Positions 51,818-59,458 of a stretch of 64,000 nt of DNA are shown here, in pieces. Source of the stretch: Chlorobium sp. (GTDB taxonomy: Bacteria; Bacteroidota; Chlorobiia; Chlorobiales; Chlorobiaceae). The position numbers were made by a program, and so were the translations under genes. The notes below the pieces were generated by a model that was given only the letters and a program-made list of their open reading frames with translations, ran no database searches and had not been told where the DNA came from. Every line of letters begins with the position of its first letter. The stretch's first letter is position 1. The DNA lies in assembly GCA_005843825.1 (NCBI GenBank), contig SZXX01000001.1, positions 21,675-85,674 of the forward strand, given 5' to 3'.

Positions 51818-52090
51818 TTAGTAACGCTCTCTTCTTTCCGGCCTTTCTTCGCGAGGTCTCGCTTCGTTTACTTTTATAGTGCGGCCTTTCAAATCTTTGT
51901 CATTCATTGATTCGATGGCTTCACGCGCTTCACTTTCATTTGGCATGTCAACAAATCCAAACCCTTTGGAACGTCCTGAAAATTTGTCGTTTATGATGTT
52001 CGCGCTGTCGACCTGTCCGAATTGGGAGAAGGCATCACGAAGATCATCTTCAGTAACAGTGTAAGGCAAATTACCAATGTAAATATTCAT
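51818..52090 (-). CDS. RNA-binding protein, single RRM (cold-inducible type)
   Basis: A 90-aa RRM protein: MNIYIGNLPYTVTEDDLRDA, then RNP1 as SKGFGFVDM and a Arg/Glu-rich C-terminal tail (PREERPERRERY). Such single-RRM proteins in cyanobacteria and other bacteria rise after cold shock and bind mRNA. The ATG at 52090 is chosen because family members start exactly at MNIYIGNL; the upstream extension is not conserved-looking. A leader of more than 200 bases contains a stable hairpin. Confidence 0.92.
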   Translation of the reverse strand: MNIYIGNLPYTVTEDDLRDAFSQFGQVDSANIINDKFSGRSKGFGFVDMPNESEAREAIESMNDKDLKGRTIKVNEARPREERPERRERY

Positions 52091-52302
52091 TGTTAGTCTC
52101 AGTAAGCATGTGCATTGATAGAAAGAAGCGCCGACAGGTAACCAAAGCACAAATTACCTGCATAGCGATCAGACAACCATTGGCTGATTTCTGTGGGTAA
52201 TTTATCGTAATTAATAGTTGTTTTCAAAAATAAAATACTCTCACATGATAAATTTATACGCCTTGCTCGAGCATTGACCAATCCTCGTTATTATATATAA
52301 AG

Positions 52303-52340
52303 CGCTACGTTCCCGCTGGAATCCGCAAGAAAGTGTAGCG
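52303..52340 (-). promoter_or_regulatory. Stable hairpin in the leader region of the RRM gene
   Basis: On the minus strand CGCTAC / GTAGCG forms an outer stem. An inner 7-bp stem (TTCTTGC / GCGGGAA, two G-U pairs) closes an 8-base loop. The plus strand cannot form the two wobble pairs, so a minus-strand RNA is favoured. It is followed by TATATATAAT, which could be a -10 box or the U-rich end of a small RNA. The rest of 52091-52561 holds no gene. Confidence 0.4.
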
Positions 52341-52500
52341 ACATTCGGCTTCTTCCTCCTGCTCCCCTTTTTACAGCATCCCTGGCAATTATCGGCAGGC
52401 AGTTTCTGTATAAGCCCCAAGGCATTCCGCGTTAACAATACTGATAATTCTACATTCGCGTAATAAAAACTGACAAAATTTTGGTTTTAGTTAATAAAAT

Positions 52501-52518
52501 AACTACATATACGTAGTT
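52501..52518. promoter_or_regulatory. Palindromic operator candidate upstream of amtB
   Basis: AACTACATATACGTAGTT has perfect 6-bp arms (AACTAC-N6-GTAGTT), 43 bases before the amtB ATG in AT-rich sequence. The size fits a dimeric CRP/FNR- or TetR-size regulator. It does not match a sigma-54 promoter, NtrC or NtcA site that I know. Confidence 0.5.
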
Positions 52519-52561
52519 CTCGTTAATAATTTAGGCTGATTTAATTTCATTTAATCTATTC

Positions 52562-53896
52562 ATGAGTAAAAGAATTTTAACATCGATGCTTTTCCTGTCG
52601 GTTGCATCGTTGTTTCTGCAGGGTACAGCACATGCCGCCCCGGCAGTTGTTACCGATACCGGTACTACGGCATGGATGTTGACATCTACAGCACTTGTTC
52701 TTCTTATGGTTCCAGGGCTCGCCATGTTTTATGGCGGACTTGTCAGAACGAAAAACGTTCTTGGCACCATGATGCATAGTTTTTCTGCTATGGTGATTAT
52801 CGGTGTTCTCTGGCCGCTGGTTGGTTATGCACTGAGTTTCGGTCATGGGATTCTCGGTGGGTTTGTAGGATGGGACAGCAGATATTTCATGCTGCAGGGC
52901 ATTGATGAAACTATAATGCCGACCCATATCCCTGAGTATGTGTTTGCCATGTTTCAAGGTAAATTTGCCATCATTACTCCGGCTCTGATCGCAGGAGCAT
53001 TTGCCGAAAGGGTTAACTTCAAAGGCTATGCCGTATTCATTGCCCTTTGGAGCATTTTTGTCTACAGTCCGATTTGTCATTGGGTATGGGCGGCAGACGG
53101 GTTTCTTTTCAATCTTGGTGCAGCTGGTGCTATCGACTTTGCCGGTGGCACCGTTGTTCATATTTCTTCAGGTATTACAGCGCTTGTAGCTGCACTCTAC
53201 CTTGGCAAAAGACGTGCCTACCCTAATAACGTTATGCATCCCAACAACCTGGTAATGACCCTGACCGGCGCCGGTCTTCTTTGGGTTGGATGGTTCGGGT
53301 TCAATGCCGGCAGTGCAATTGCCAGCGACCTTGCTACTGCGAGAGCTCTCACTGTCACTCAGGTGGCTGCTGCTGCAGGGGCGTTTACCTGGATGATCAT
53401 TGAAATATTCCACCATGGCAAAGCCACCAGTCTCGGTGTCGCATCCGGAATTCTGGCAGGCCTTGTTGCCATTACACCTGCAGCTGGAGTTGTTCAGCCG
53501 TCAGGGGCCTTTGCTCTTGGTGCGCTTGCAGCACTCTTCTGTTATACAGCAATCCTGATTAAAAGCAAGCTTGGTTACGATGACAGTCTTGACGCATTCG
53601 GTGTCCATGGTGTTGGCGGAATTGTTGGTGCCCTTGCCCTGGTATTTTTTATCCGTCCTGCATGGATGGCAGATGCCGCGCTAAAAGTTGGAGGAAGCTG
53701 GACGATTTGGCAGCAGCTTGGTGTTCAGGCAACGGCCGTAGGGGTTACTATTATATATGCCGGCGTGGTCTCATTCATTCTTCTCTTCCTGGTTGAAAAA
53801 ACAATTGGTCTTCGTATAAACGAAAATGATGAAATGTCCGGCCTTGATCACAGCATGCACGGCGAGCATGGCTATGGTCTTATCAACCTTAATTAA
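52562..53896 (+). CDS. amtB: Ammonium transporter
   Basis: Amt/MEP/Rh family channel of 444 aa for NH4+/NH3. An N-terminal signal-like segment (SMLFLSVASLFLQGTAHA) precedes 11 membrane helices, as in other bacterial Amt precursors. TSTALVLLMVPGLAMFYGGL opens the first helix. The pore region shows GAFAERVNFKGYAVF, DFAGGTVVHISSG (first pore His) and DSLDAFGVHGVGGIVGAL (second His). The cytoplasmic tail is short. It is followed by a PII gene 9 bases later, the standard amtB-glnK pairing. Confidence 0.97.
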   Translation: MSKRILTSMLFLSVASLFLQGTAHAAPAVVTDTGTTAWMLTSTALVLLMVPGLAMFYGGLVRTKNVLGTMMHSFSAMVIIGVLWPLVGYALSFGHGILGGFVGWDSRYFMLQGIDETIMPTHIPEYVFAMFQGKFAIITPALIAGAFAERVNFKGYAVFIALWSIFVYSPICHWVWAADGFLFNLGAAGAIDFAGGTVVHISSGITALVAALYLGKRRAYPNNVMHPNNLVMTLTGAGLLWVGWFGFNAGSAIASDLATARALTVTQVAAAAGAFTWMIIEIFHHGKATSLGVASGILAGLVAITPAAGVVQPSGAFALGALAALFCYTAILIKSKLGYDDSLDAFGVHGVGGIVGALALVFFIRPAWMADAALKVGGSWTIWQQLGVQATAVGVTIIYAGVVSFILLFLVEKTIGLRINENDEMSGLDHSMHGEHGYGLINLN

Positions 53897-53905
53897 ATCT
53901 TTGCA

Positions 53906-54247
53906 ATGAAACTGATAACAGCAATCATTCAGCCGGACAGGCTCGATCATGTTCGCGAAGCCTTGATTCAGGCTGATATAACAAGAATTACCGTCAGTCG
54001 CGTAACCGGTCATGGTCGGCAGGAGGATATTGAAATCTACAGGGGTCAGAAAATTGCGCCCAATCTCATTCCAAAAATCAGAATAGATATTGCTGTCAAC
54101 AACGAATTTGTCGATATCACCGTTGATACCATTATTCAGGCCGCAAGTCATGGTGCCGGAGAGATTGGCGATGGAAAAATATTTATTACCCCGCTCGAAG
54201 AGTGTATCCGGATAAGAACCCGGGAGCGGGGCGGTACAGCGATATAA
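53906..54247 (+). CDS. PII nitrogen regulatory protein (GlnB/GlnK-like)
   Basis: PII signal protein of 113 aa, expected to bind ATP, ADP and 2-oxoglutarate and to gate the adjacent AmtB. LITAIIQPDRLDHVREALIQ starts the fold, and GEIGDGKIFITPLEECIRIRT is the second PII signature. The T-loop reads GHGRQEDIEIYRGQKIAPN. It is one residue shorter before the YRG block, and the position of E. coli Tyr51 is Ile. Control by uridylylation at that site is therefore unlikely, although Tyr45 (E. coli Tyr46) is kept. Confidence 0.93.
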   Translation: MKLITAIIQPDRLDHVREALIQADITRITVSRVTGHGRQEDIEIYRGQKIAPNLIPKIRIDIAVNNEFVDITVDTIIQAASHGAGEIGDGKIFITPLEECIRIRTRERGGTAI

Positions 54248-54293
54248 CAACTCTTTCCCGGTAATAGGGGCCGGAACATCATTCCTGCCCCTG

Positions 54294-54887
54294 TTATAGC
54301 GGACTACCTGTCGATGAGGGAGTTGCTGGTGCGGGTAAAGGAGGTAATGGTATCTGCTTCCAATCAGGAACATAGGTGTTCAGCCATGTTTCGGCGGTGG
54401 TATCGCCGAGTTTTGCTGCCTGACGGAAGTCATCAAGACGTCCTTGTAAGTCACCGGTTTTACTTTTTGCGATTCCCCGGTGAAAAAACGCAGCTGCCAA
54501 TCTTTTATCAAGCTCAAGGGCGAGGGAAAAATCTGAAATAGCCTCAGCATAATCGCCATTCATGTTTTTCAACACCCCCCGGTTATAATATCCCACTGCC
54601 TTGAAATATGGCTCTCCACAGTTTATGACCATGGAGTAATCGTTAATGGCCTGAGCATATTTTTTAAGCTGCTGTTCTGCTACGCCTCTCATCTGATAAG
54701 CCATCGCAAACGCAGGGTTTTTATCAATTGCTTTTGAATACATTTTCAAGGCACCTGAAATATCACCATGAAGGTGTTTGTCATATCCCTCGTTGAAATA
54801 GCTGTTGGCTGAGTCCGCCAGGGCAATGCTGATGCCCAGCAGCAAACATGCGGCAGCAATGGTGAAGCAACTCAAAATCCTTGTCAT
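54294..54887 (-). CDS. TPR-repeat protein, exported
   Basis: A 197-aa protein from ATG 54887 with a signal peptide (ILSCFTIAAACLLLGISIALA) and three to four tetratricopeptide repeats. They start at SANSYFNEGYDKHLHGDISG and continue through AMAYQMRGVAEQQLKKYAQA, VGYYNRGVLKNMNGDYAEA and AAFFHRGIAKSKTGDLQG. A Pro-rich C-terminal tail follows. TPRs mediate protein contacts in the periplasm; no partner can be named. It is convergent with the PII gene. Confidence 0.88.
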   Translation of the reverse strand: MTRILSCFTIAAACLLLGISIALADSANSYFNEGYDKHLHGDISGALKMYSKAIDKNPAFAMAYQMRGVAEQQLKKYAQAINDYSMVINCGEPYFKAVGYYNRGVLKNMNGDYAEAISDFSLALELDKRLAAAFFHRGIAKSKTGDLQGRLDDFRQAAKLGDTTAETWLNTYVPDWKQIPLPPLPAPATPSSTGSPL

Positions 54888-55074
54888 GGATGCCCGGCTC
54901 AAAAGTCTATAAGGAATAAAGTGTCATGTTTTAATATAGTTTTCCAGCATCAGTTGTTCCTCTTTTTTATGTGTTGCTGCATGACTGTGCATTCACTGAT
55001 GTTTATTTGTACAATTTATTCTGCTTTTTCTATCTTGCCACTATTAATAATATTCTCAACGCACCCTCCCGTTA

Positions 55075-55812
55075 ATGTTCAGGATCAGCCTCGAGGAATT
55101 TGAAGGGCCGCTTGATTTGCTGCTTTTTTTTATCAGGCGTGATGAACTGGATATTTATAATATTCCGATCGCTAAAATTACCGCTGATTTTATTGGCTAC
55201 ATCCATGATGTCAGAAACCTGAATCTTGAGGTTGCCGCGGAATTCATTTATATGGCCTCCATGCTGATGAGCATAAAGGCTAAAATGCTGCTTCCGCGAG
55301 AAACAATGGAGGGAACAGATACGGACGAATTTGATCCTCGAACAGAACTTGTCCAGCGGTTGCTGGAATATAAACGGATTAAGGAGGCTTCAATTGCCAT
55401 GAACCAGCTTGCTGAGGTTCGTGAAAACCTCTTTGGCCGTGGTTTTTTTGAGGACTTTGAGCCCGAGACAATAGACGAACTTGATGAACCGCTTCATCGC
55501 CCAACGCTTTACCATCTCATGCATGCCTATAAAACCGCTCAGGAAAACCTGCCCCGGCCCATGACACGCAGTGTCCAGGATGCTCCGGTGACGGTGGAAG
55601 AGCAGACGCTGCTTATTTTATCGCGACTTAAGGATCAGGTGCAGCTTTCTTTTCTTGCTGTGCTGGAGGGAGTTACTGAGCGCCTCATTCTTGTCGTTAC
55701 TTTCCTTGCTGTGCTTGAGTTGTGTAAAAACCAAAAAATTATCGTGCTGGTAAAGGATGGTCACGACGATTTCTGGATTACAATGAGAACAGTGTTGAGC
55801 CCTCACTCATAA
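55075..55812 (+). CDS. scpA: Segregation and condensation protein A
   Basis: Kleisin subunit that bridges SMC heads in chromosome condensation. FEGPLDLLLFFIRRDELDIY is the classic ScpA N terminus, followed by AEFIYMASMLMSIKAKMLLP. A variable acidic linker separates it from the C-terminal winged helix (VTFLAVLELCKNQKI). The length of 245 aa fits. No scpB is adjacent in this window. It is 20 bp upstream of the DUF1015 gene, on the same strand. Confidence 0.95.
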   Translation: MFRISLEEFEGPLDLLLFFIRRDELDIYNIPIAKITADFIGYIHDVRNLNLEVAAEFIYMASMLMSIKAKMLLPRETMEGTDTDEFDPRTELVQRLLEYKRIKEASIAMNQLAEVRENLFGRGFFEDFEPETIDELDEPLHRPTLYHLMHAYKTAQENLPRPMTRSVQDAPVTVEEQTLLILSRLKDQVQLSFLAVLEGVTERLILVVTFLAVLELCKNQKIIVLVKDGHDDFWITMRTVLSPHS

Positions 55813-55832
55813 TCTTTTAATTCTTTTGTGCT

Positions 55833-57107
55833 ATGCCTGAAATTGTACCTTTTAAAGGGATTCTCTATAACTCCGAACTGCGTTTGAAAGCCTCAGGGCT
55901 CATTTGTCCGCCATACGATGTTATATCAGAAGAACTGCAGCAGCAACTCTATAACAGTTCACCGTTCAACGCAATACGGCTTGAACTTCCCCTGGAGTCT
56001 GACCCATATACGGCCGCGGCATCGCGCATAAGAGAGTGGTTAGATGACGGTGAACTAAAAGGCGACCCTGTTCCGGCGATCTATCCATATTTTCAGACAT
56101 TTAAGGATTCCGAAGGAAATTCGCATTCCAGGAGTGGCTTTTTCGCTGCCATGAGACTGCATGAATTTGCCGAAAAAAAGGTTCTCCCTCACGAAAAGAC
56201 CCTATCAGGTCCTAAAGCTGACCGTTTGAACCTGTTCAGAAAAACTAAAACCAATATCAGCAGTATTTTTGGTCTCTATGCCGATGAGGGGAAAGTCGCC
56301 GATCGTCTGATGAAAGCGTTTGCCGAAACCCATGAGCCAATTGTTGATGCACTGTTCCAGGGTGTGAAAAACCAGATGTGGCGGATCACCGATACTCAGC
56401 TGATCAACCAGATTCAGAACTCCCTCCTGGACAGTACAGTCTATATTGCTGACGGTCACCACCGCTACGAGACCGGGGTAAACTATCGCAATGAATGTGC
56501 TGCGGCGAATCCCTCACATACCGGTCAGGAACCGTATAATTTTATTCTGGTTTATCTGGCGAATATTTATGACGAAGGGCTGATTATTTTTCCGATTCAC
56601 CGTCTGGTGCACAGTTTGGAGGGGTTTGACGCTGCCAGTTTAAAACAAAGACTGCAAGAGTTTTTTACCGTTACCGAACTGCAGGATAGAGCCGCTCTGA
56701 AAGCATTTCTCGAAGGTGAACCCTCAAACTATGTGTATGGAGTTGTCACCTCCGGTAATGTTTACGGTATATCACTGAAAACTGAAGCGGCTCCCCTGGT
56801 TGATTCTTCGCGGTCGGAAGCGCTGAAAAGTCTTGGTCTGGTACTTTTGCACGATCTTGTTCTGGGTCGTCTGCTTGGTATTTCCCAGGAAGCCATGGCA
56901 AAACAGACTAATCTGATCTATGTGAAGGACGATCGAGAGGTTTTCGAATCTGTCGAATCAGGTCGGGTGCAGGTCGGATTTGTTGTAAAACCGACAACCG
57001 TTGAGCAGGTGCTTGCCGTTTCAGAAACAGGGGAGGTCATGCCGCAGAAATCGACATTTTTTTACCCTAAAATCATGACAGGCCTTCTGTTTAATCCGCT
57101 CGAATAA
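55833..57107 (+). CDS. DUF1015 family protein
   Basis: A 424-aa soluble protein matching DUF1015: FKGILYNSELRLKASGLICPPYDVI, seen here as the core CPPYDVI, then LPHEKTLSGPKADRL and YIADGHHRYETGVNYRNE. The GHHRYE motif is characteristic. Family members are often encoded near serine or energy metabolism genes, and some have been linked to kinase-like activities; no firm function is known to me. Its neighbours here (scpA, tsaE) give no clear hint. Confidence 0.9.
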   Translation: MPEIVPFKGILYNSELRLKASGLICPPYDVISEELQQQLYNSSPFNAIRLELPLESDPYTAAASRIREWLDDGELKGDPVPAIYPYFQTFKDSEGNSHSRSGFFAAMRLHEFAEKKVLPHEKTLSGPKADRLNLFRKTKTNISSIFGLYADEGKVADRLMKAFAETHEPIVDALFQGVKNQMWRITDTQLINQIQNSLLDSTVYIADGHHRYETGVNYRNECAAANPSHTGQEPYNFILVYLANIYDEGLIIFPIHRLVHSLEGFDAASLKQRLQEFFTVTELQDRAALKAFLEGEPSNYVYGVVTSGNVYGISLKTEAAPLVDSSRSEALKSLGLVLLHDLVLGRLLGISQEAMAKQTNLIYVKDDREVFESVESGRVQVGFVVKPTTVEQVLAVSETGEVMPQKSTFFYPKIMTGLLFNPLE

Positions 57108-57114
57108 AACCCTT

Positions 57115-57555
57115 ATGACTGAAGAGTATCTCTCAACCTCTGCTGAAGAGACCCGGGGGTATGGCCGGCAGTTTGCCTCGGGGCTGCATGCTGGCGACAT
57201 TGTCTCTCTTACCGGTCCTCTTGGTGCAGGTAAAACAGAGTTCATGAGAGGCATTACTGACTTTTTCAGCTGTTCCGACCAGCTATCGAGTCCGACGTTT
57301 CCAATATTAAATATCTATGAGGGTTCACTCTTTGGCGCCGAGGTCGCGCTTCATCATTTTGATCTGTACAGAATCAAGTCACTTCATGAGCTTGAAGCTA
57401 TAGGCTTCGATGAATATCTTTCCAGCGGATATCTTTCTGTAGTGGAGTGGGGCGATCTTTTTCCAGAGTACGCTTCACTCTATTCTGTAACGGTATCTCT
57501 TGAATATGCAGGGGAAGATATCCGGCGAATTATTATTAATCATCCGACGTCATGA
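57115..57555 (+). CDS. tsaE: tRNA t6A biosynthesis ATPase TsaE
   Basis: ATPase that supports the TsaB-TsaD complex in making threonylcarbamoyl-adenosine at position 37 of ANN-decoding tRNAs. The P-loop GPLGAGKTEFMRG lies at about residue 36. SSPTFPILNIYEG and HHFDLYRIKSLHELEAIG follow, and VVEWGDLFPEY closes the fold. The length of 146 aa is normal. Its stop overlaps the tsaB start (ATGA), coupling the two partners. Confidence 0.95.
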   Translation: MTEEYLSTSAEETRGYGRQFASGLHAGDIVSLTGPLGAGKTEFMRGITDFFSCSDQLSSPTFPILNIYEGSLFGAEVALHHFDLYRIKSLHELEAIGFDEYLSSGYLSVVEWGDLFPEYASLYSVTVSLEYAGEDIRRIIINHPTS

Positions 57556-58217
57556 ATATTCTTTCGATAGAGTGCACTCATGCGGCACTAAGTGCTGCCG
57601 TAAAGAAAGGTCAAGTCATTATCGAGCAACAGAGTGCCGATTGGCGTAAGGCAGCTGAGGCGCTTGTACCGCTTGTCGAGGAAGTCATGGCAAAAAGCGG
57701 CCTTGAGAAGCGTGAGTTGGACTGCATTGCGATTTCATCCGGCCCGGGCTCTTTTACTTCGTTGCGTATCGGGATGTCTGTTGCGAAAGGAATTGCTTAC
57801 GGCCTTGGAATACCCCTGATTGCAGTTCCTACAATGCCGGCAATGGCTGCATCGTTTCAGACAGGAAAGGGTAACGTCATGGCTGTTATTCAAGCCCGAA
57901 AGGGGGAGTACTATTTTGCAGTCTACCGTTCTGAAGAGCTCTCTTCAGGTGTATGGCACGATGAGGTTCTGAGAGGCTCAGCCTCGGATGTTGCGGCTTC
58001 GGCTCAAGGGTCTGCTGTGGTTGGTCGTCAGCTGGATGAACTGCGGCCTTTGCTTGCCGCCAGTGGTTCAGCCTATGCTGAAGCTGATTTTTTTTCAGCC
58101 AGATCCCTTTTCCCGGCAGCTGCAAGGCTGTTTAAGGCAGCAGATGCCGCAGGGCTTAACAATGTAGTGCCCGATTATCGACAAATGTTTATTCCCAAGG
58201 TTGGAAAAGAGCAATAA
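57552..58217 (+). CDS. tsaB: tRNA t6A biosynthesis protein TsaB
   Basis: Non-catalytic ASKHA-fold partner of TsaD in t6A synthesis. MNILSIECTHAALSAAVKKG opens the fold. IAISSGPGSFTSLRIGMSVAKGIAYG is the family hallmark, seen here as the core GPGSFTSLRIG. The length of 221 aa is typical. It overlaps tsaE by four bases. The 200-bp gap after it has no gene, only a C-rich stretch with repeated TCCCT units at about 58227-58257. Confidence 0.94.
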   Translation: MNILSIECTHAALSAAVKKGQVIIEQQSADWRKAAEALVPLVEEVMAKSGLEKRELDCIAISSGPGSFTSLRIGMSVAKGIAYGLGIPLIAVPTMPAMAASFQTGKGNVMAVIQARKGEYYFAVYRSEELSSGVWHDEVLRGSASDVAASAQGSAVVGRQLDELRPLLAASGSAYAEADFFSARSLFPAAARLFKAADAAGLNNVVPDYRQMFIPKVGKEQ

Positions 58218-58418
58218 CCCCCCTGTTCTCCCTGAAGTCCCTGTTTGTCCCTATTTGCAGGCCCTTTCCCCTAACGACTTTCAGCATATCGGGTTACGAC
58301 GTGCATAAATTACGCCTGAATTATCGTATATTGGAGTACATGTCTTTCCCGAATTCAGGCATAAAACCATGCCATTGGTATGAGACTATAACACCGATAC
58401 TAAACTCTGATTACAGCT

Positions 58419-58727
58419 ATGCCCAAAAAATCACATTGGCCTAAAACAATAAAAAACGCAACAGAACGCATCATCGCCCAGATGAGCGAAGAAGACAAGC
58501 GAACACTTCGGGGGACTAACAAAGAGGAACTGGCGAAATTCAATTTTGGCATGGGAGTTTACATCCGCAACAAGTTCGGACTGTTTGACGGCAATGAAGC
58601 CCTGATGAAAGCATGCGCGCTCAGTCAGCACGGGGAGATCTACAATATATTTTACGGCGATGACCCGGATAGTGCTGCAGGAGTTATCATTGAAGCGGTC
58701 TGGAAAGAACTGAAAAGCGCAGCCTGA
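58419..58727 (+). CDS. DUF6794-like hypothetical protein
   Basis: A 102-aa soluble protein. The sequence HWPKTIKNATERIIAQMSEED, then LAKFNFGMGVYIRNKFGL and a DDPDSAAGVIIEAVW end resembles DUF6794 proteins. These share a WPkTxxEAVxxLLxxMSeEdK start and an HFGLGmyIRNxFGLW middle. The function is unknown. It is preceded by 200 bp of non-coding DNA and followed by an inverted repeat. Probably monocistronic. Confidence 0.72.
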   Translation: MPKKSHWPKTIKNATERIIAQMSEEDKRTLRGTNKEELAKFNFGMGVYIRNKFGLFDGNEALMKACALSQHGEIYNIFYGDDPDSAAGVIIEAVWKELKSAA

Positions 58728-58775
58728 TGTTTCTAACATCAGGTACTGAGCATCCTTCCATTATATAACGTTTAG

Positions 58776-58824
58776 CCAGACGATGACCTTCCCGGAGAGT
58801 CGTCTGGATTCGCGGCTTTTTTTT
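58776..58824 (+). terminator. Inverted repeat with T8, likely terminator of the DUF6794 gene
   Basis: Perfect 8-bp arms CCAGACGA (58776-58783) and TCGTCTGG (58800-58807) around a 16-base loop, followed after ATTCGCGGC by eight T residues. The separation of stem and T-run makes the call moderate. Confidence 0.45.
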
Positions 58825-58937
58825 GCTTCCGTGAGCGGGCTTTTTTGTATGTTCATGTGATGTTATTCTTCCCATTTTGTTACGGAAAGGGATGAGTTGT
58901 TATAAAATTATAGTCTAACTATGAAGAGCGGAAGTTT

Positions 58938-59333
58938 ATGAGCAGTCCTAAAAAGAAAGATACCTATACAGCAGGCAAAGGCAAAGAGGTGGCAGTCAGT
59001 GAGTTGCTGGCGAAGAGAAGTGCCGAACTGGCGCTTGAGAAAAAGTGTGAAGATATTAAAATCCTTGATCTGAGAGGAGTGACATCAGTCACCGATTTTT
59101 TTGTGATTGCGACAGCTGATTCCGATCGAAAATCAAAGGCGGCAGCTGAGCATGTAATCGATGAGCTTAAGGAGGATGGGGAGCGTCCAATGCATATCGA
59201 AGGAATGGATTCCATGCACTGGATTCTGTTGGATTATGTTGATGTTGTTGTGCATATCTTTATGCCTGACGAACGCCGTTTTTATGACTTGGAATCACTC
59301 TGGTCCGACGCACCGGTAATTACGGTAAGTTGA
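58938..59333 (+). CDS. rsfS: Ribosome silencing factor RsfS
   Basis: RsfS (RsfA/YbeB/Iojap family) binds ribosomal protein uL14 and blocks subunit joining when nutrients are short. The 131-aa protein has a charged N-terminal extension of about 30 residues. The core follows: [32 protein letters not shown], seen in pieces, and [31 protein letters not shown], whose W-LLDY and VHIF blocks are diagnostic. A hairpin terminator follows. Confidence 0.94.
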   Translation: MSSPKKKDTYTAGKGKEVAVSELLAKRSAELALEKKCEDIKILDLRGVTSVTDFFVIATADSDRKSKAAAEHVIDELKEDGERPMHIEGMDSMHWILLDYVDVVVHIFMPDERRFYDLESLWSDAPVITVS

Positions 59334-59379
59334 TATTCTGACCTACAATCAGCGCGTTTCCTTGCAATCAATACTTAAG

Positions 59380-59407
59380 CCGTCGGTGAGAATTTCGACG
59401 GATTTTT
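59380..59407 (+). terminator. Terminator after rsfS
   Basis: CCGTCG (59380-59385) and CGACGG (59396-59401) form a perfect 6-bp GC-rich stem with a 10-base loop. ATTTTTA follows. It lies between rsfS and gyrA, 46 bases past the rsfS stop. Confidence 0.7.
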
Positions 59408-59458
59408 ATACATTACCCCGTTGAGTTATTTATATCAATTATCACCCAGGATCTACCT

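Noticed and set aside
52380..52410. GG...GC pair upstream of amtB considered as a sigma-54 promoter
   Set aside because: Spacing between GG and GC is nine, not ten, and the TTGC box is absent.
58227..58257. Repeated TCCCT units after tsaB
   Set aside because: Too short and irregular for a CRISPR or a defined tandem repeat; looks like an intergenic repeat relic.
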